Positions 61,900 through 64,000 of a DNA stretch of 64,000 nucleotides are shown here, in pieces (position 1 is the stretch's first letter; each line of letters starts with the position of its first letter). The position numbers and the translations under genes are program-made. The stretch is from Bacteroidota bacterium (lineage in GTDB: Bacteria; Bacteroidota; JABWAT01). Under the pieces are notes generated by a model. The model was not told where the DNA came from, ran no database searches, and saw only the letters and a list, made by a program, of their open reading frames with translations. The stretch is from positions 73,586 through 137,585 of the forward strand of contig JAKLJL010000004.1 of assembly GCA_023151185.1 (NCBI GenBank), in the 5' to 3' direction.

Positions 61900-62636
61900 A
61901 TCAGAATTCCCAGATTCACGTAGTACTGTTTAAAGACCGACTCTTCCTTTGGTTTCAGGTACGACCCTGCGGGATACATTGATTCCTTATCTTTGGTCGA
62001 GGTTGAGTACCCGACTCCAAGGTTGTATCCGCCTTCAAACACATATTTAACATCCAGTTTAAAGGCTGAATCTTTCCCGTACTGCTTCCAGGCATCGCTG
62101 AAATCATACGGCGATCCGAAAGCTGTTTCGGCATAAACCGGACCGTAACTCCCCGACAGGGCAAAAAACTTCAGCGACCGGTTTGAGTAATCAGCATTGT
62201 GACCGGCTTCCGTTTCGGCATAAAAATAGTATTTAGCCCCGACCGTAACCAGATCATTCACCGCATATGACGCCTGCAAGCCCCAGGCAAGTCCGAAGGA
62301 AATCATAAACTCTGATTTGGTTTCGGCCTTTGGGGTAGAGCCGGTAGTAAACGTGTTCTCCCAGGATCCCAGATCAGAATCTACCCCAACGTAATCGCCA
62401 AACCGAAACGCCCGGTCAGAATCATCCCATAAGAAACCCAGCATGGAGCCATGGGTATGAATGTGGAATAAATTGCTTTTGATTTCATTGGTTACCGGTG
62501 CGGGATAATTGGAATAGTCTTCCGAAAACGTCCGGTAAGAGTATCCCAGATCAACAGACCAAAGGCCCTGAACCTGAGCCATCAGACCAGTTGGACTGGT
62601 TAAAAGAAGGAAAAGAAGCAGTGGGGATTTTTTCAT
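61896..62636 (-). CDS. Outer-membrane beta-barrel protein
   Basis: 246 residues. Signal peptide ends at TGLMAQ; the rest is a series of amphipathic strands (LWSVDLGYSYRTF, FMISFGLAWGLQASYAV, LVTVGAKYYFYAETE, YNLGVGYSTSTKD) ending in YYVNLGILI. Porin-like or transport barrel of unknown role. Convergent with the dehydrogenase gene, overlapping by 4 bases at the stops. Confidence 0.72.
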   Translation of the reverse strand: MKKSPLLLFLLLTSPTGLMAQVQGLWSVDLGYSYRTFSEDYSNYPAPVTNEIKSNLFHIHTHGSMLGFLWDDSDRAFRFGDYVGVDSDLGSWENTFTTGSTPKAETKSEFMISFGLAWGLQASYAVNDLVTVGAKYYFYAETEAGHNADYSNRSLKFFALSGSYGPVYAETAFGSPYDFSDAWKQYGKDSAFKLDVKYVFEGGYNLGVGYSTSTKDKESMYPAGSYLKPKEESVFKQYYVNLGILI

Positions 62637-62731
62637 CAGTTGTTTCTCCGTTTTTAATTTTCACAGGGGAAAACAAAAGATGTTTTGGTGTGATTCCCGA
62701 ATCCTTAGATCAAGTTAAGAAGTCACCGGAA

Positions 62732-62768
62732 GGGTGTCAACCGGATTGGGGGAATCCGGTTGACACCC
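62732..62768. other. Perfect 16-pair hairpin between the barrel and phosphatase genes
   Basis: GGGTGTCAACCGGATT, loop GGGGG, then the exact reverse complement. No T-run on either side. It lies 7 bases beyond the stop of the SpoIIE-type phosphatase gene (minus strand) and 96 bases upstream of the barrel gene, so it may be a terminator-like or processing signal between them. Confidence 0.7.
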
Positions 62769-62775
62769 TCAGGGG

Positions 62776-64000
62776 TTACCCTGTTACTTTCACGACGACC
62801 AGCGTCATATCATCATGTGCCGGTGCCAGACCGGTGAAAGCTTTGAGTCCGGCAAAAATTTCTTTTGAAATTTCGGCTGCAGACTGGTTCTGATGATTCT
62901 GAATCAGTGATTCGATCCGGGCAGCCCCGAATTCATCACCGGCTTCATTCATTGCCTCAGAAAGGCCGTCAGAAAAAAACACCCAGATATCGCCGGGCTG
63001 AAAGGGGAATGAAAGCTCCTGCAGATAGCCTGGGAACCGGCCGGTTCTTGAAATCCCCATGGCAATGCCGCCGGGAAGGTGACGATCCACTCTGTTTTCG
63101 GCTGATTTAAAATGAAGAATGGGTAAATGTCCTGCCCGGCAAACGGTAATTTTTCTGCCTGCCGGATCGAACTGACCGGCAACCAGGGTGATAAAATTTT
63201 TCCGGTCATCAAGGGTTGTCAGAGTGTTGGCATGAATCAGAAGATCTTTCAGAGTACTTAGCCCTGAACGATTTGCCGAATTCATAATTCCCTGAATCCT
63301 GGCAGCCATCAGGGCAGCCGAAACACCCTTTCCGGCGACATCTCCAAGAACAACCGTCAGCGTTGATGCCGGGTCATCCGGTTCTGTCATCAGAAAATCA
63401 TAATAATCTCCTCCAACCTGAGAGGCCGGTTCGTATGTGCCTGAAATATCCAGATTCCGGACTTGGGGAATGGTGGCCGGAAGCAGACTTCTCTGGATTT
63501 TCCTTGCCAGATCCAGTTCCTGTTTTAACCGTTCATTTTCTAGAGTTTCCTCTGCAAGGCGGGTGTTTTCAACCGCAACTGCAATCTGCCTGGAAAGAGA
63601 TTCAACAAACTGGATGTCAGTCACATTATACATTTCTTCAGACCGCTTGGGGCCCAGGAAAATAAGTCCAGCCTGCTTTTCCTTAAGCTGAAGCGGAGAA
63701 ACAAACTGGATTCCGGCAGATTTCAGAAGTGGCCGGCAGACAAGTTTATCGGACGGAACCGGTGACTGAAGCCCTGCCAATTCGGGAAAGCACTCCGGAT
63801 GGTTTAGCTCTCCGCCGGGGAAATCCTGAATTCCGGATTCTCCTGTAAGGCGGTAACCATCGGCAGCCCGGACCATAATAACTGCCGATTTGAGTCTGAG
63901 GTGCTGAACCAGTTCCTCGCTGAGTGCCTGCCCGAGATCAGCCAGGTTCAGCCGGGAAGCCATTACTTCCGAAATTTCGGCGAGTGCCAGGCGGTAGTCA
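62776..64000 (-). CDS. GAF plus SpoIIE-type PP2C phosphatase, N-terminus beyond the window
   Basis: About 408 codons are visible. The frame is open through the right edge (DYRLALAEISEV precedes the first internal Met), so the protein starts outside. A GAF domain (about 1-150 of the visible part) and a coiled coil (ENERLKQELDLARKIQRSLLP) lead to the SpoIIE/RsbU phosphatase: VGGDYYDF, LGDVAGKGVSAALMAARIQ, AGHLPIL, FFSDGLSEAMN and HDDMTLVVVK, with all metal-binding Asp in place. RsbU-type enzymes dephosphorylate anti-anti-sigma proteins in partner-switching pathways; here the partner is not in the window. The LLP-x-x-IPQ segment before the catalytic domain is the usual linker. Confidence 0.92.
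   Translation of the reverse strand, partial: DYRLALAEISEVMASRLNLADLGQALSEELVQHLRLKSAVIMVRAADGYRLTGESGIQDFPGGELNHPECFPELAGLQSPVPSDKLVCRPLLKSAGIQFVSPLQLKEKQAGLIFLGPKRSEEMYNVTDIQFVESLSRQIAVAVENTRLAEETLENERLKQELDLARKIQRSLLPATIPQVRNLDISGTYEPASQVGGDYYDFLMTEPDDPASTLTVVLGDVAGKGVSAALMAARIQGIMNSANRSGLSTLKDLLIHANTLTTLDDRKNFITLVAGQFDPAGRKITVCRAGHLPILHFKSAENRVDRHLPGGIAMGISRTGRFPGYLQELSFPFQPGDIWVFFSDGLSEAMNEAGDEFGAARIESLIQNHQNQSAAEISKEIFAGLKAFTGLAPAHDDMTLVVVKVTG

Noticed and set aside
1-64000. CRISPR arrays, tRNA or rRNA genes, and transposases
   Set aside because: No regularly spaced repeats, no cloverleaf with conserved T-loop, no rRNA sequence and no transposase-like protein were found on either strand.

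Overview
The window looks like a chromosome segment from a Bacteroidota-type (FCB group) bacterium; nothing here fixes the class. The protein evidence is two carboxypeptidase-regulatory TonB-dependent receptors each paired with a DUF4249 lipoprotein, DUF3078 and DUF6252 proteins, a LytS/LytTR pair, many small lipoproteins and secreted beta-barrels, and a giant secreted RHS protein. Several genes are also preceded by the Bacteroidota -7 element TAnnTTTG, best seen before ahpC (TTTG-N21-TACCTTTG). Base composition is about half GC, with a very marked excess of CCGG caused largely by CGG arginine codons.

Layout. 1-4.6 kb: 5' part of a secreted alpha-amylase, a Rof-like Rho-binding protein, and a four-gene envelope operon headed by a DUF2167 protein. 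4.8-6.4 kb: a stand-alone glutamate-synthase-type FMN/Fe-S protein. 6.5-10.2 kb: three tandem paralogous secreted proteins of an unrecognised family. 10.4-16.6 kb (minus strand): a Spy/CpxP-like lipoprotein, then TonB receptor, DUF4249, OmpR-type regulator, histidine kinase and DUF4405 membrane protein packed as one likely operon. 16.8-18.9 kb (plus): ferredoxin and two SDR-type proteins. 19-22.3 kb: second receptor/DUF4249 pair. 22.5-30 kb (plus): LytS-like kinase and LytTR regulator, ahpC-ahpF with dyads over the promoter, a TMEM175-type channel, and a secreted protein followed by a DUF364 protein.

30-38.7 kb (minus): aroQ, flippase, DUF1385 and prfA overlap one another, followed by a GGDEF-ATPase-TPR fusion and hutH. 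38.7-48.2 kb: an accessory island, AT-rich at its 3' end, with a 2421-residue RHS protein ending in an NlpC/P60-like domain, an overlapping gene for an exported beta-propeller-like protein (candidate immunity protein), a second small lipoprotein, and two copies of an about 113-bp structured repeat. 48.6-52.5 kb (minus): rsmA, mgtE, an RlmL-like methyltransferase and DUF2062. 52.8-64 kb: PEGA lipoprotein, second lipoprotein and barrel operon, sialate O-acetylesterase, DUF3078, DUF6252, radA, a zinc-binding dehydrogenase, a barrel protein, and a GAF/SpoIIE phosphatase running off the right edge.

The strongest candidates for undescribed biology are the RHS effector with its periplasm-directed neighbour and the flanking structured repeats, the three-paralogue secreted family, and the coupling of a TonB receptor/DUF4249 pair to a Cpx-like signalling operon. 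All functional calls are by reading motifs; no database search was possible.
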